A stretch of 12,982 nt of DNA from Alphaproteobacteria bacterium (lineage in GTDB: Bacteria > Pseudomonadota > Alphaproteobacteria > Puniceispirillales > Puniceispirillaceae), in contig WTHV01000003.1 of NCBI GenBank assembly GCA_011525265.1, forward strand, positions 1-12,982, given 5' to 3'. The translations under genes were made by a program, and so were the position numbers. The notes below the pieces were generated by a model, which was not told where the DNA came from, searched no databases, and was given only the letters and a program-made list of their open reading frames with translations. Position 1 is the stretch's first letter; each line of letters starts with the position of its first letter. Positions 1 through 8,925 of the stretch are shown piece after piece.

Positions 1-1607
1 CTCATATTTTGGTTGATGAATATCAAGATACCAATGTCGGACAATATTTGTGGTTGCGCTTATTAGCGGCAAAGAACAAAAACTTATGCTGTGTGGGGGA
101 TGATGATCAGTCAATCTATGGCTGGCGCGGGGCCGAGGTTGGCAATATTCTGAAATTTGAAAAAGATTATGAGGGGGCCGTGACTGTCCGCTTGGAAGAG
201 AATTATCGTTCCACTGGTCATATTCTGTCCTGCGCCTCTGCCTTGATTTCCCATAATGAAACACGCCTTGGCAAAGAGCTTTATACAAGCCATGGCGATG
301 GTGACGAAATTCAAGTCTCAGGCTATTGGGATGGCAATGAAGAAGCACGAAGCCTGTCATCACAAATTGAGTTTTTAATCAAAGATGATCATGATTTGAA
401 CGAGATTGCTGTGCTTGTCAGAGCTGGATTTCAGACAAGAGAATTTGAAGAACGCTTTATGGCCATAGGCCTGCCTTACCGCGTCGTTGGCACAAGGTTT
501 TATGAACGTGCCGAGATTCGAGATGCCCTTGCCTATCTGCGCTTGATTGCCCAACCATCAGATGATCTTGCGTTTGAGCGTATTATCAACACACCAAAGC
601 GCGGCCTTGGGCCAACATCGCTCAAGATGATATTTGCCCATGCGCGCGCTATTGATAAACCCTATTTGGCGGCGGCGAAGGATTTGGTGAACTCAGATGA
701 GTTAAAGCCACAAGCACGTCGTCAATTAGGCGCGTTTATTGCGTCGCTTGAGACATGGCAACAAGATGCCAAGTCGCAATTACCAGGCGATCTTGCGCGG
801 TTTGTGCTTGATGATTCTGGTTATACGGCCATGTGGCAGGCTGATAAAAATCCTGATTCGCCCGGTCGTCTTGAAAACCTCAAAGAATTGGTCAATGCCA
901 TTGATGATTTCGATACGCTCGAAGGGTTTTTAGAGCATATCGCCCTTGTCACAGATAGTGAGAATAACAACCAAGATGGTGAGGTCTCTTTGATGACGTT
1001 GCATGCGGCCAAAGGGCTTGAATTTGATACTGTCTTTTTGCCAGGTTGGGAGGAAGGCTTATTTCCCTCTCAGCGCTCATTGGATGAAAATGGCGGGGCA
1101 GGTCTCGAAGAAGAACGCCGCCTTGGCTATGTTGGCATTACAAGAGCACGCAAAAACCTATTTATCTCTTTTGCTGCTAACAGACGCATACATGGTTTGT
1201 GGCAAGCGTGCATTCCCTCACGCTTTGTTGGTGAATTGCCAAAAGACCATATCAAAGAAGATTTGGCACAAGGCCTATCAATTGGCAGATCAGAGCCTAT
1301 GATGATAGGCAGTGCAGATACGCGCGTTGGCAGGGCAGGCTATGGACCCGGCTGGCAAAGAGCGGCTGATCGTAAAGGTCACACCGCAAGCCCGCCGCCG
1401 CGCAAAGATGCAGAGGCCTATGTGCCTTCATCATCTGATAGGGCATCATCTGCCTCTGGCTTTGCCAAGGGCGAACGTGTCTTCCACCAGAAATTCGGCA
1501 TGGGCAATGTGCGTGCTGTCGAGGGGGATAAGCTTGAAATTGCTTTTGATAGGGCAGGGCGCAAGAAGGTTGTTGCCAGCTTTGTTGAAAAATTGACCAC
1601 AAATTAA
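1..1607 (+). CDS. uvrD: ATP-dependent DNA helicase UvrD/PcrA (5' truncated)
   Basis: Superfamily 1A 3'-5' helicase acting in nucleotide excision and mismatch repair and in removing stalled complexes from DNA. The window opens inside the gene, in frame at motif II (HILVDEYQDTN, the Walker B DExx box). Walker A and the rest of domain 1A before it, roughly the first 200 residues, lie outside. Counting from the TTG codon at position 9, the 532 visible residues show motif III GDDDQSIYGWRGA (30-42), motif IV RLEENYRS (61-68), motif V VSLMTLHAAKGLEFD (326-340) and motif VI EERRLGYVGITRAR (368-381). A low-complexity linker (about 440-482) leads to a C-terminal Tudor-like domain (about 484-532, GFAKGERVFHQKFGMG), which in PcrA/UvrD is an RNA polymerase contact. 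The TTG at 9 is not a start, because the frame is open to the window edge. prmA follows after 18 nt. UvrD and PcrA cannot be separated on this fragment. Confidence 0.95.
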   Translation, partial: HILVDEYQDTNVGQYLWLRLLAAKNKNLCCVGDDDQSIYGWRGAEVGNILKFEKDYEGAVTVRLEENYRSTGHILSCASALISHNETRLGKELYTSHGDGDEIQVSGYWDGNEEARSLSSQIEFLIKDDHDLNEIAVLVRAGFQTREFEERFMAIGLPYRVVGTRFYERAEIRDALAYLRLIAQPSDDLAFERIINTPKRGLGPTSLKMIFAHARAIDKPYLAAAKDLVNSDELKPQARRQLGAFIASLETWQQDAKSQLPGDLARFVLDDSGYTAMWQADKNPDSPGRLENLKELVNAIDDFDTLEGFLEHIALVTDSENNNQDGEVSLMTLHAAKGLEFDTVFLPGWEEGLFPSQRSLDENGGAGLEEERRLGYVGITRARKNLFISFAANRRIHGLWQACIPSRFVGELPKDHIKEDLAQGLSIGRSEPMMIGSADTRVGRAGYGPGWQRAADRKGHTASPPPRKDAEAYVPSSSDRASSASGFAKGERVFHQKFGMGNVRAVEGDKLEIAFDRAGRKKVVASFVEKLTTN

Positions 1608-1625
1608 GATAGGAACATAAGCGCT

Positions 1626-2525
1626 ATGATCACACCAGAAAGCTGGTCAATTCGGTTTGAGATCGAAGGTGCCACCATCGCTTATGAGACGGTATTAACA
1701 GAACTGTGCGGTGTGCTAGCATTATCTGTCTCGCGCCCTTATCTTGATGCGCCCTTTTGGGTGGTTGAGGGCTTTTGTGATTTCGCACCCGATGAGGCAG
1801 GTGTGAAAGCAGCTCTTTGTGCCGCATCACCTGATGGCACAGCGCCAGAGTTTGCCATTATCGCCCATGGTGAGCGTGATTGGTTAGCAGAAAATAGAGC
1901 CTCTTTTCCGGCTCTTCATATTGGCCGTTTTTGGATTCATGGCGCGCATATAACAGATGCGCCGCCCGTAGGGGCAAAGCCGCTTCATGTTGAGGCAGCG
2001 GAGGCTTTTGGGTCTGGTACGCACCCCACAACAGAAGGCTGTTTGCGCCTGATTGACCACCATCTTAAACGCAAAAGCCCTTTGCGTGTTCTAGACCTTG
2101 GGGCGGGTAGTGCTATTTTGGCGATGGCGGTTCATAAGCTTGTACCAAATGCGCTGATTATTGCCTCTGATATTGACCAGATTGCCACTGACACAGCCGC
2201 CGCTAATCGGCGCTTGAATGGCATTGCGCCATCTGTGATGCGTTGCGTGACATCCAAGGGCTTTGCGCATCGCACATTGTCGCAAAAAGCACCTTATGAT
2301 TTGCTCATTGCCAATATCCTTGCAGGCCCTTTAAAAGAGCTTGCGCCCGAAATTGCCCAAAACCTCGCTGATGATGGTACGCTTATTCTATCTGGCATTC
2401 TAACAACACAAGAACGCCAAATCAGTGCCGCCTATCGTGCCAAGGGGCTTATCATTCGTCGCCGTGTTCGTATCGGTGAATGGTCAGCCCTTGCTTTATC
2501 AAAACCATCAAAAAAGGTGATATAA
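1626..2525 (+). CDS. prmA: Ribosomal protein L11 methyltransferase PrmA
   Basis: SAM-dependent methyltransferase that trimethylates lysines and the N-terminus of ribosomal protein L11 in the cytoplasm. The length of 299 aa is normal. The N-terminal substrate-recognition domain covers about 1-110. The family hallmark AFGSGTHPTT is at 127-136, the SAM-binding motif I VLDLGAGSAILA at 155-166, the acidic SAM-ribose region ASDID at 180-184, and the catalytic-region motif ANILAGPL at 229-236. Motif I reads GAGSA where most relatives have GxGSG, so the last glycine is alanine; the rest is canonical and the protein is probably active. The ATG start is preceded by AGGA at 1611-1614, a slightly long 11-nt spacing. 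The gene lies 18 nt after the uvrD stop and its TAA directly abuts the ATG of pepP, so the three are most likely co-transcribed. Confidence 0.95.
   Translation: MITPESWSIRFEIEGATIAYETVLTELCGVLALSVSRPYLDAPFWVVEGFCDFAPDEAGVKAALCAASPDGTAPEFAIIAHGERDWLAENRASFPALHIGRFWIHGAHITDAPPVGAKPLHVEAAEAFGSGTHPTTEGCLRLIDHHLKRKSPLRVLDLGAGSAILAMAVHKLVPNALIIASDIDQIATDTAAANRRLNGIAPSVMRCVTSKGFAHRTLSQKAPYDLLIANILAGPLKELAPEIAQNLADDGTLILSGILTTQERQISAAYRAKGLIIRRRVRIGEWSALALSKPSKKVI
2514..2520 (+). promoter_or_regulatory. pepP ribosome binding site inside prmA 3' end
   Basis: AAGGTGA lies 5 nt before the pepP ATG and inside the last codons of prmA. The prmA TAA (2523-2525) and pepP ATG (2526-2528) are directly adjacent, so ribosomes finishing prmA end on the pepP start. 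Translational coupling is an inference from this geometry. Confidence 0.6.
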
Positions 2526-4262
2526 ATGATAGGCTCACCTACCACAAGATTAGCTGAATTGCGCACGCATTTAAGCGCCTCAGGGCTTGATGGGTTCGTT
2601 ATCTGGCGTGATGATATGTTTATGGGTGAGGAAGTGCGCGCTTGTGATGAACGCCTTGCCATGATTAGTGGTTTTACAGGCTCGGCTGGCTATGCGCTTA
2701 TTTTGCAAAAACAGGCGGTGGTATTTTCTGATGGGCGCTATCATCTGCAACTTGAAACACAGCTTGATGATAGCCTCTGGCAGTGGGCAGATAGCACCCC
2801 TGATGCAATTGGCACTTTCCTCTCAGCACAAGATGATCTGCCAGATAGTTTGAAGTTGGGATTTGATGCGACAACAACCTCTGTGGCAAAATCAGAAAAA
2901 CTACCGCACGCATTTGGCACAGATGGCAAGAGCAAAATTACGTGGCAGGCGGTCGCAGAAAACCCCCTTGATGCGTTGTGGCATGACAGGCCATCACAAC
3001 GCCAACAACCTGCTTTTGCACTTGATGATGCCGTTACAGGGCAAGCCGCTTCAGAGAAATTAGCTGCACTTCAACATCACTTGAGACAGGCATCTTACGA
3101 TGGGATTATCATTAGCGCGACAGATTGTGTGAATTGGCTATTGAATATCAGAGGTCATGATTTAACCAACACGCCATTCCACCTATCATTTGCCTTTGTC
3201 CCACAAGATGGCCTGCCTGTTATCATTGAGGGAACAGTTGAGGGATATGAGTGCGTCTCATGGCAGGGCTTTTGTGAAACACTTCGCGCTGGGCGCTATA
3301 GCTATGATAAAGCCACATTGCCTGTCGCTTTGCATCACGCACTTATGCGTGATGGCATAGGACTTGAATCGGAACCCTGTCCGCTTTATCTGCCAAAGGC
3401 AAAGAAAAATAACATAGAGCTTGCAGGATTTCGTGAGGCACATATCACAGATGCGCACGCCCTATGCCGTTTTTGGCAGTGGCTTGAAGGATGCGATGAT
3501 ATAACTGCCTATCGTGAAACAGAGCTTGTGACGCAGCTGCAAAATATGAGGCGCGCGGATGATAGTTATCTTTGTGATAGTTTTGATACCATCATGGGCA
3601 CAGGGTCAAATGGCGCCATTATCCATTACCGCGCCATAGAAGGTGCTGATAGCACTATTCAAAATGACAGTCTGTTATTGATTGATTCTGGCGCCCATTA
3701 CCAATGCGGCACCACAGATATCACACGCACATTTATCATTGGCACCCCTGATGATGAGATGATTTCAGCCTATAGCGCCGTGCTTGCAGGTCATTGCGCG
3801 CTTGCGATGGCACAATTCCCAAAAGGCACAAATGGTGCGGCCATTGATGCGATTTGCCGTGCGCCTTTATGGGCAACAGGGCGTGATTATGCTCATGGAA
3901 CAGGGCATGGTGTTGGCCATATTCTGTCGGTGCATGAAGGGCCAGCCCATATCGCTAAACGTCAAGGCCCCCCATTGGAACAAGGTATGGTGCTTTCGAA
4001 CGAGCCTGGTTTTTATCTGGCTGGAAAATGGGGGATAAGGCTTGAAAACCTTGTCGCAGTTGAGGTGCGAGACGAGAGCTATCTTGGGTTTGAGACACTC
4101 ACCTTTGTACCATTTGAAAGACGCCTGATTGATAAAGAGCAATTAGGAGAGGCGGCCACGCGCTGGCTTAATGCCTATCATAGTATGATTTATGATAAGC
4201 TTGCCCCCGATGCTGATGAGGCCATGAGATCGTGGCTAAAAGAGAAATGCGCACCGCTCTAG
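2526..4262 (+). CDS. pepP: Long-form Xaa-Pro aminopeptidase (aminopeptidase P, M24B)
   Basis: Dinuclear-metal peptidase removing an N-terminal residue that precedes proline, likely cytosolic (no signal peptide seen). At 578 aa it is the three-domain type resembling eukaryotic XPNPEP1 and not the roughly 440-aa E. coli PepP. Two creatinase-like N-terminal domains cover about 1-300, the pita-bread catalytic domain about 305-515, and an M24-type C-terminal extension (ERRLIDKEQL, then LNAYH) the rest. Metal ligands are visible as D387 (LIDSGA), D398 (TTDITRTF), H461 (HGTGHGVGH), E493 (SNEPGF) and E507 (IRLEN). Supporting histidines are H367, H457 and H470. The spacings match human XPNPEP1: 11 residues between the aspartates, 9 from H461 to H470, 14 between the glutamates. 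The ATG has a good ribosome site (AAGGTGA, 2514-2520) inside the end of prmA. The TAG stop overlaps the convergent ligA stop. Confidence 0.94.
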   Translation: MIGSPTTRLAELRTHLSASGLDGFVIWRDDMFMGEEVRACDERLAMISGFTGSAGYALILQKQAVVFSDGRYHLQLETQLDDSLWQWADSTPDAIGTFLSAQDDLPDSLKLGFDATTTSVAKSEKLPHAFGTDGKSKITWQAVAENPLDALWHDRPSQRQQPAFALDDAVTGQAASEKLAALQHHLRQASYDGIIISATDCVNWLLNIRGHDLTNTPFHLSFAFVPQDGLPVIIEGTVEGYECVSWQGFCETLRAGRYSYDKATLPVALHHALMRDGIGLESEPCPLYLPKAKKNNIELAGFREAHITDAHALCRFWQWLEGCDDITAYRETELVTQLQNMRRADDSYLCDSFDTIMGTGSNGAIIHYRAIEGADSTIQNDSLLLIDSGAHYQCGTTDITRTFIIGTPDDEMISAYSAVLAGHCALAMAQFPKGTNGAAIDAICRAPLWATGRDYAHGTGHGVGHILSVHEGPAHIAKRQGPPLEQGMVLSNEPGFYLAGKWGIRLENLVAVEVRDESYLGFETLTFVPFERRLIDKEQLGEAATRWLNAYHSMIYDKLAPDADEAMRSWLKEKCAPL

Positions 4263-6346
4263 GCTGTGATTAAAGCCTGCCATTCATCTTCTGTAAGGAT
4301 AGTAACACCAAGGGCTTCTGCCTTTTTCGCTTTTGAGCCTGCATCTGCTCCTGCAATAACATAGTCCGTTTTGGCAGAAACAGAGCCAGAGACTTTTGCC
4401 CCAAGTCTCTCAGCAACCGCTTTGGCTTCGCTGCGCGATTGTGTGGCAAGTGTGCCGGTAAAGACAATGATCTTCCCCGTGACAGGACTATCAGCTGATG
4501 GTTTTTCAGGCGTAATTGGCCTAATCTCAGCAAGCAAATCACTCACAGCCTTGGCATTGGCCACATCTTTGAAAAACGCGATAATATCATCTGCCATTGC
4601 CGCACCAATCTGATCGATTGTGATAAGGCTTTCATAGGCAGGGCTATCAGGGTCAATGGCATCATGTGCCGCCGCCATCAATGCGGGTAGGCTTTCATAA
4701 TGTTGGGCAAGTAATTTGGCGGTTGCTTGTCCGACTTGCCTTATGCCAAGGCCAAAAATGACGCGCTCAAGGGCAATGTCTCTGCGTTCTTCAATGGCGG
4801 TGATCAAATTGCGTGCTGACTTCTCGCCCATGCGATCAAGCCCAGCAATGTCATCAAAGCGTTTTGTAAGGGCAAACACATCTGCTGGCGCATTCAGCCA
4901 GCCAAGGGCAAAAAACTGTTCAATCTGCTTTGCACCAAGACCTTCAATATCAAAGGCATTGCGTGAAACAAAATGCTTCATCTGTTCAACAAATTGTGCA
5001 GGGCAAGACAGGCTAGCACTACACCGCCTAACAGCTTCACCATCTGGGCGTATGGCGGGGCTGTGGCAGATGGGGCATAGGTGCGGGAAATCAAAGGCGC
5101 TTGCCGTATCAGGACGTTGTGCTGTTATCACCTCAACAATTTGTGGGATAACATCTCCTGCGCGTTGCAAGATAACCGTATCACCAATACGAATATCTTT
5201 GCGCTTTATCTCATCTTCATTATGCAATGTGGCATTCGAGACAATGACACCGCCCACATTGACAGGCGCTAATCGTGCCACAGGGGTAAGAGCGCCTGTG
5301 CGGCCAACTTGAATATCAATTGCTTCAACAATTGTTGTGGCTTTTTCAGCAGGGAATTTATGGGCAATCGCCCAACGAGGTGCGCGGCTGACCTGACCAA
5401 GGCGGGTTTGATAATCATGACGGTCAACCTTATAGACAACACCATCAATATCATAAGGCAGCGTGGCTCTGGCCTCCCCAATCATCTTATAATGGGCGAT
5501 AAGCTCTTTTGCGTTTGCACAGCTTTGGGTCATCTCATTAACGCTAAAACCAAAGGCGCGCAAATCATCCAAGAAGTCCGAATGTTTGTGCCATGCAATC
5601 CCTTTATATACACCTGCACTATAGGCAAAGAATTTTAAAGGGCGGCTCTTTGTGATACGCGCATCTTTTTGGCGGAGCGAGCCTGCTGCGGCATTGCGTG
5701 GATTGGCGAAGATTTTTGCGCCCTTAGCGCCTTGTGCCTCATTCAGTGCCAAGAAATCAGCCTTATCCATATAGACTTCGCCACGCACTTCTAGCAGGTC
5801 TGGCGCATCGCCTATCAGCTTTTTTGGCACATTATCAGTGACAAGGATATTGGCAGTGACATCTTCACCCACTGTGCCATCACCTCTGGTTGCGGCACTG
5901 ACAAGCACCCCTTTCTCATAGCGCAAGGCAAGAGAGAGGCCATCAATTTTTGGCTCGGCAGTTAGGATAATCTCTTCTGCTTCATCAAGGCTGAGGAAAC
6001 GCTTAATGCGCTCGATAAAATCATAGACATCTTGGTCATTGAAGGCATTTGCCAATGAGAGCATTGGCACCTCATGTGTGACTTTGCCAAAGGCGGCATT
6101 TGGGCTCGTCCCAACCTTTTGACTTGGCGCGCTCGCTATTTTGACAAGATGGGGAAAGGCCTCTTCAAGTGCCAGATTGAAAGCCATCAGCTTATCGAAA
6201 TCTTGATCTGATATTTCTGGGGCATCTTGCCCGTGATAGCGCTCATTATGATAGGCAATCGCCTCAGCAAGCTGTGAAAGCAAATCGGCCGCTTCAATCG
6301 GTGTTACCGATGCAGGGTCTTTTGGCAGGGCAGAGACTGTAATCAT
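4259..6346 (-). CDS. ligA: NAD+-dependent DNA ligase LigA
   Basis: Seals nicks between Okazaki fragments and in repair, using NAD+ to adenylate its own lysine. Numbered from the upstream GTG at 6352 (697 aa), the protein shows the NAD-binding Ia domain with its conserved tyrosine region (YHNERYH, 34-40), the catalytic lysine K135 in AEPKIDG, ATRGDGTVGEDVT (154-166), and the OB fold around 325-405. A Cys4 zinc finger follows (C426, C429, C444, C450), then helix-hairpin-helix repeats (about 460-600) and a C-terminal BRCT domain (about 622-697). Start choice: GTG at 6352 is only 3 nt from AAGG, whereas ATG at 6346 (residue 3) is 9 nt from it, so I place the start at 6346 (695 aa). The gene follows recN by 21 nt. 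Its TAG stop shares CTAG with the convergent pepP. All catalytic elements are intact. Confidence 0.96.
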   Translation of the reverse strand: MITVSALPKDPASVTPIEAADLLSQLAEAIAYHNERYHGQDAPEISDQDFDKLMAFNLALEEAFPHLVKIASAPSQKVGTSPNAAFGKVTHEVPMLSLANAFNDQDVYDFIERIKRFLSLDEAEEIILTAEPKIDGLSLALRYEKGVLVSAATRGDGTVGEDVTANILVTDNVPKKLIGDAPDLLEVRGEVYMDKADFLALNEAQGAKGAKIFANPRNAAAGSLRQKDARITKSRPLKFFAYSAGVYKGIAWHKHSDFLDDLRAFGFSVNEMTQSCANAKELIAHYKMIGEARATLPYDIDGVVYKVDRHDYQTRLGQVSRAPRWAIAHKFPAEKATTIVEAIDIQVGRTGALTPVARLAPVNVGGVIVSNATLHNEDEIKRKDIRIGDTVILQRAGDVIPQIVEVITAQRPDTASAFDFPHLCPICHSPAIRPDGEAVRRCSASLSCPAQFVEQMKHFVSRNAFDIEGLGAKQIEQFFALGWLNAPADVFALTKRFDDIAGLDRMGEKSARNLITAIEERRDIALERVIFGLGIRQVGQATAKLLAQHYESLPALMAAAHDAIDPDSPAYESLITIDQIGAAMADDIIAFFKDVANAKAVSDLLAEIRPITPEKPSADSPVTGKIIVFTGTLATQSRSEAKAVAERLGAKVSGSVSAKTDYVIAGADAGSKAKKAEALGVTILTEDEWQALITA

Positions 6347-6367
6347 AATCACTCGCCTTAACGTGTG

Positions 6368-8053
6368 CTAAAGGGTTGCATTGTCACCGCCAAGAAGCGT
6401 GATAGCCGCGGCTCTGGCTTCATCTGTTATCTGCTCACCGGCAAGCATACGCGCGATTTCCTCAACACGGTCTTGAGGTGATAACATATCTGTGCGGCTG
6501 ATAACGCTGTCATCATGGGCTGATTTGGCAATTTTATAATGATGCGCGCCCTTTGCGGCCACTTGTGGTGAATGGGTAATGACAAGTGTTTGAGAGACAG
6601 CGCCAAGACGGGCAAGGCGCTCACCAACCGCCGCGGCAACCGCGCCGCCAACACCAGAATCAACCTCATCAAAGATCAAAGTCTTCGGGGCTTCTGTTCT
6701 GGCAAGGACCACTTTTAAGGCAAGCAAGAAACGTGCCAATTCACCGCCAGAGGCCGCCTTTTCAATTGGCGCTAAATCTTGGCCAGGATTAGCGGCCGCC
6801 TCAAAACGCACAATATCCCAGCCAAGGTTTGTCCATTTCTCGCTATCATCTGTTGCGATGGCACGGCAAAGTGTGGCAAAGCGCGCAGCCTCAAGCTTTA
6901 GCGGTGGCAGTTCTGCCATCACAGCCTCATCTAATTTTGCGGCTACCGCTTGACGACGCTCAGAGATAAGAGTGGCAACTTTGCTGTAATAATCATGCCA
7001 TTCACGAAGTTTGGCCTGTAATTCTGCCAGATTGCCAGAGCTGTCATCCAACGCGGCAAGGCGCAAGGCAAGGGTTTCATGCATCTGCGGCAAGTCATCA
7101 CTGGTGCAATTATGTTTGCGCGCTTGTGTTCTGATCTCATGAAGTCTGTCATCAATCTCTGTCAGGCGCGCAGGATCAGCCTCAAGAGAGGCGCTAGCCT
7201 GTCCTAGAGCCGCGCTTGCCTCTGATAATTCTGCCATCGTGCGATGTAAGGCCTCTAAAGCGGTGTCAAGCTTGCCGGCACCGCTATCTGCCACTCGTTC
7301 AACCGCTGATAGAGCGCGTGAAAGAGCTGTTTCAGCGCCTGCCTCTGCATTTAAGGCATCGTCAGCAATCGCCAAAGCCTCTGCGATTTTTTCAAGATTG
7401 GTATAAAGCGTACGCTCTTGTGAAAGCGCCTCATCCTCGCCTTGTTGCGGGGAGAGTAAATCAAGCTGTTCTACCGCATCACGTAGCCACTCTTCTTCTT
7501 CTTTGGCTTTTGCCAAATCAGATTGCGCCTGCATAAGCGCCTTATCAGCAAGGCGCCAACCATGATAGGCTTCCTTTAATTTGCCAAGCGTATCATCATG
7601 CTGACAGGCTCTATCCAGAAGGCCAAGATGATTGCGTGAATCAAGTAAGCCACGCCCTTCAAATTGGCCTTGAATTTCCACAAGAAGATCACCGCATTGG
7701 CGCAGTAAATTCACAGAAACAGGCTCATCATTAATGCTAGCAGGTGATTTGCCATCAGCGCGCAATTGGCGTTTGATAATTAACGTATCAGAAGGCTCAA
7801 TGCCTGCCTCATCTAACACAGCCCATACGGGGTGATCTTGTGCCAATTCGAATGTCGCACTAACAGACGCTCTGTCACTGCCTTTGCGCAAAAGCCCAAA
7901 ATCAGCGCGCGCACCAAGGGCAAGGCCAAGCGAATCAAGCAAAATAGATTTACCCGCCCCTGTCTCGCCCGTTAGCACAGTCAGGCCCGTTTTAAAATCA
8001 AGCTTGAGCTCTTCAATGAGAACAATATTTCGAACGCTCAGATAGGAGAGCAT
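6368..8053 (-). CDS. recN: DNA repair protein RecN (SMC-like ATPase)
   Basis: SMC-family ATPase recruited early to double-strand breaks and supporting RecA-dependent repair, cytoplasmic on the nucleoid. The 561-aa length is normal for the family. Walker A GETGAGKS is at 29-36, the segment LVEIQGQFEGRGLLD, typical of RecN N-lobes, lies at about 124-138, and coiled-coil arms rich in Ala, Glu and Leu cover about 155-390. The ABC signature ASGGELARFLLA is at 434-445, Walker B TLIFDEVDSGVGG at 458-470 and the switch histidine in VITHSPQVAA at 491-500. The ATG lies 6 nt after the bamD TAA. Its ribosome site AAGGTG begins within that stop codon, so translation is probably coupled to bamD. I saw no LexA-type GTTC-N7-GTTC site upstream of bamD, so SOS control is not apparent here. 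Confidence 0.96.
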   Translation of the reverse strand: MLSYLSVRNIVLIEELKLDFKTGLTVLTGETGAGKSILLDSLGLALGARADFGLLRKGSDRASVSATFELAQDHPVWAVLDEAGIEPSDTLIIKRQLRADGKSPASINDEPVSVNLLRQCGDLLVEIQGQFEGRGLLDSRNHLGLLDRACQHDDTLGKLKEAYHGWRLADKALMQAQSDLAKAKEEEEWLRDAVEQLDLLSPQQGEDEALSQERTLYTNLEKIAEALAIADDALNAEAGAETALSRALSAVERVADSGAGKLDTALEALHRTMAELSEASAALGQASASLEADPARLTEIDDRLHEIRTQARKHNCTSDDLPQMHETLALRLAALDDSSGNLAELQAKLREWHDYYSKVATLISERRQAVAAKLDEAVMAELPPLKLEAARFATLCRAIATDDSEKWTNLGWDIVRFEAAANPGQDLAPIEKAASGGELARFLLALKVVLARTEAPKTLIFDEVDSGVGGAVAAAVGERLARLGAVSQTLVITHSPQVAAKGAHHYKIAKSAHDDSVISRTDMLSPQDRVEEIARMLAGEQITDEARAAAITLLGGDNATL

Positions 8054-8059
8054 GGCACC

Positions 8060-8884
8060 TTATTCAAACACAGATAGAGTTTTGGAAAATAGCCCTGCAA
8101 CAAAACCTTCAGGGGCAGGGCGGTTGGGGTCATCCACCAAATCAATCGCACGCTCCGTCCAAATAGAATTAGGGAAATTAAATTCAGCTACCTGCAGAAC
8201 ACGCATAGCTTCATCACGAAGGCCAAGTGATAGGTATGATTCAATTAAACGATAAAGCGCTTCTGGCACCTGATTGGTTGTATCAAAATCACGCACAACG
8301 ACTTTAAAGCGTGAAATGGCCGCACCATAATGACCCGCATTAAGATAGAAACGTCCAACGGCCATTTCTTTACCAGCCAAATGCGTTCTTGTCAGATCAA
8401 GCTTCAGCTGGCTGTCTCTGGCATAAAGCCCATCTGGATAGCGGCGCAAAATATCTTCAAAAGCATCACGCGCATCACGCGTCATAGCCGCGTCTCGCTC
8501 TACATTCACAATTTGCTCATAATAGCTAAGCGCGCGTAAATAGTAGGCATATTCGGTTAAATCACCACCCGCAGGGTTCAGCTCGATAAAGCGATCCAAT
8601 GAGGCAATGGCGCGCGGATATTGGTTATCTTCATAAAAGGCCCATGCCGCCATGATTTGGGCTTGTGTCGCCCATTTTGAATAGGGGTGCTGACGCTCTA
8701 CCTCTTCAAATTTTGGGGCTGCCGCTTTTGGCGATTCATTCAAAGCTGTATCAAGCGCTTCATTATACAGCACTTCCACAGGCTTTTCTTCTTGCACAAG
8801 CAGTGAAGTTTCTTCATTCGAAGAGCAAGCAACAAGCAAGCTTGTAAGGCTAAGCAAACAAAAGGTTTTGAGTGTGCGTGACAT
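8060..8884 (-). CDS. bamD: Outer-membrane assembly lipoprotein BamD (ComL)
   Basis: Essential lipoprotein of the BAM complex, which folds beta-barrel proteins into the outer membrane. It is anchored in the inner leaflet and contacts BamA. The 274-aa protein has a short signal peptide (MSRTLKTF, then a hydrophobic stretch) and a lipobox LVAC with the lipidated cysteine at residue 20. Residue 21 is serine, so no Lol-avoidance aspartate is present and outer-membrane sorting is expected. Tetratricopeptide-like helical repeats cover about 35-245, with recognisable units such as WAFYEDNQYPRAIASLDRFI and FYLNAGHYGAAISRFKVVV. The C-terminal tail GFVAGLFSKTLSVFE is hydrophobic and may be a docking element. 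The ATG start has only a weak upstream AAAGGCG about 10 nt away. A perfect TATAAT box lies about 40 nt upstream. recN starts 6 nt after the stop. Confidence 0.95.
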   Translation of the reverse strand: MSRTLKTFCLLSLTSLLVACSSNEETSLLVQEEKPVEVLYNEALDTALNESPKAAAPKFEEVERQHPYSKWATQAQIMAAWAFYEDNQYPRAIASLDRFIELNPAGGDLTEYAYYLRALSYYEQIVNVERDAAMTRDARDAFEDILRRYPDGLYARDSQLKLDLTRTHLAGKEMAVGRFYLNAGHYGAAISRFKVVVRDFDTTNQVPEALYRLIESYLSLGLRDEAMRVLQVAEFNFPNSIWTERAIDLVDDPNRPAPEGFVAGLFSKTLSVFE

Positions 8885-8925
8885 TAGCAGTAAACGCCTT
8901 TGACTGTTGCAAGGGTGATGGGTTG

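Noticed and set aside
2526..4262. The 578-aa aminopeptidase P as a fusion protein or eukaryotic acquisition
   Set aside because: The long three-domain M24B form is a known bacterial type, the metal-ligand spacing is standard, and the gene sits in a tight operon with no compositional break.
4310..4328. Hairpin plus T-run on the plus strand that could terminate pepP
   Set aside because: The stem is only about five pairs with a bulge, and the bases are explained by the conserved KKAEALGV segment of the LigA BRCT domain on the other strand.
4716..5312. A 198-codon open frame on the plus strand opposite ligA
   Set aside because: It lies wholly antisense to the conserved catalytic and zinc-finger region of LigA, resembles no family I know, and its composition (many Arg, Ser, Cys) is that of a shadow frame.
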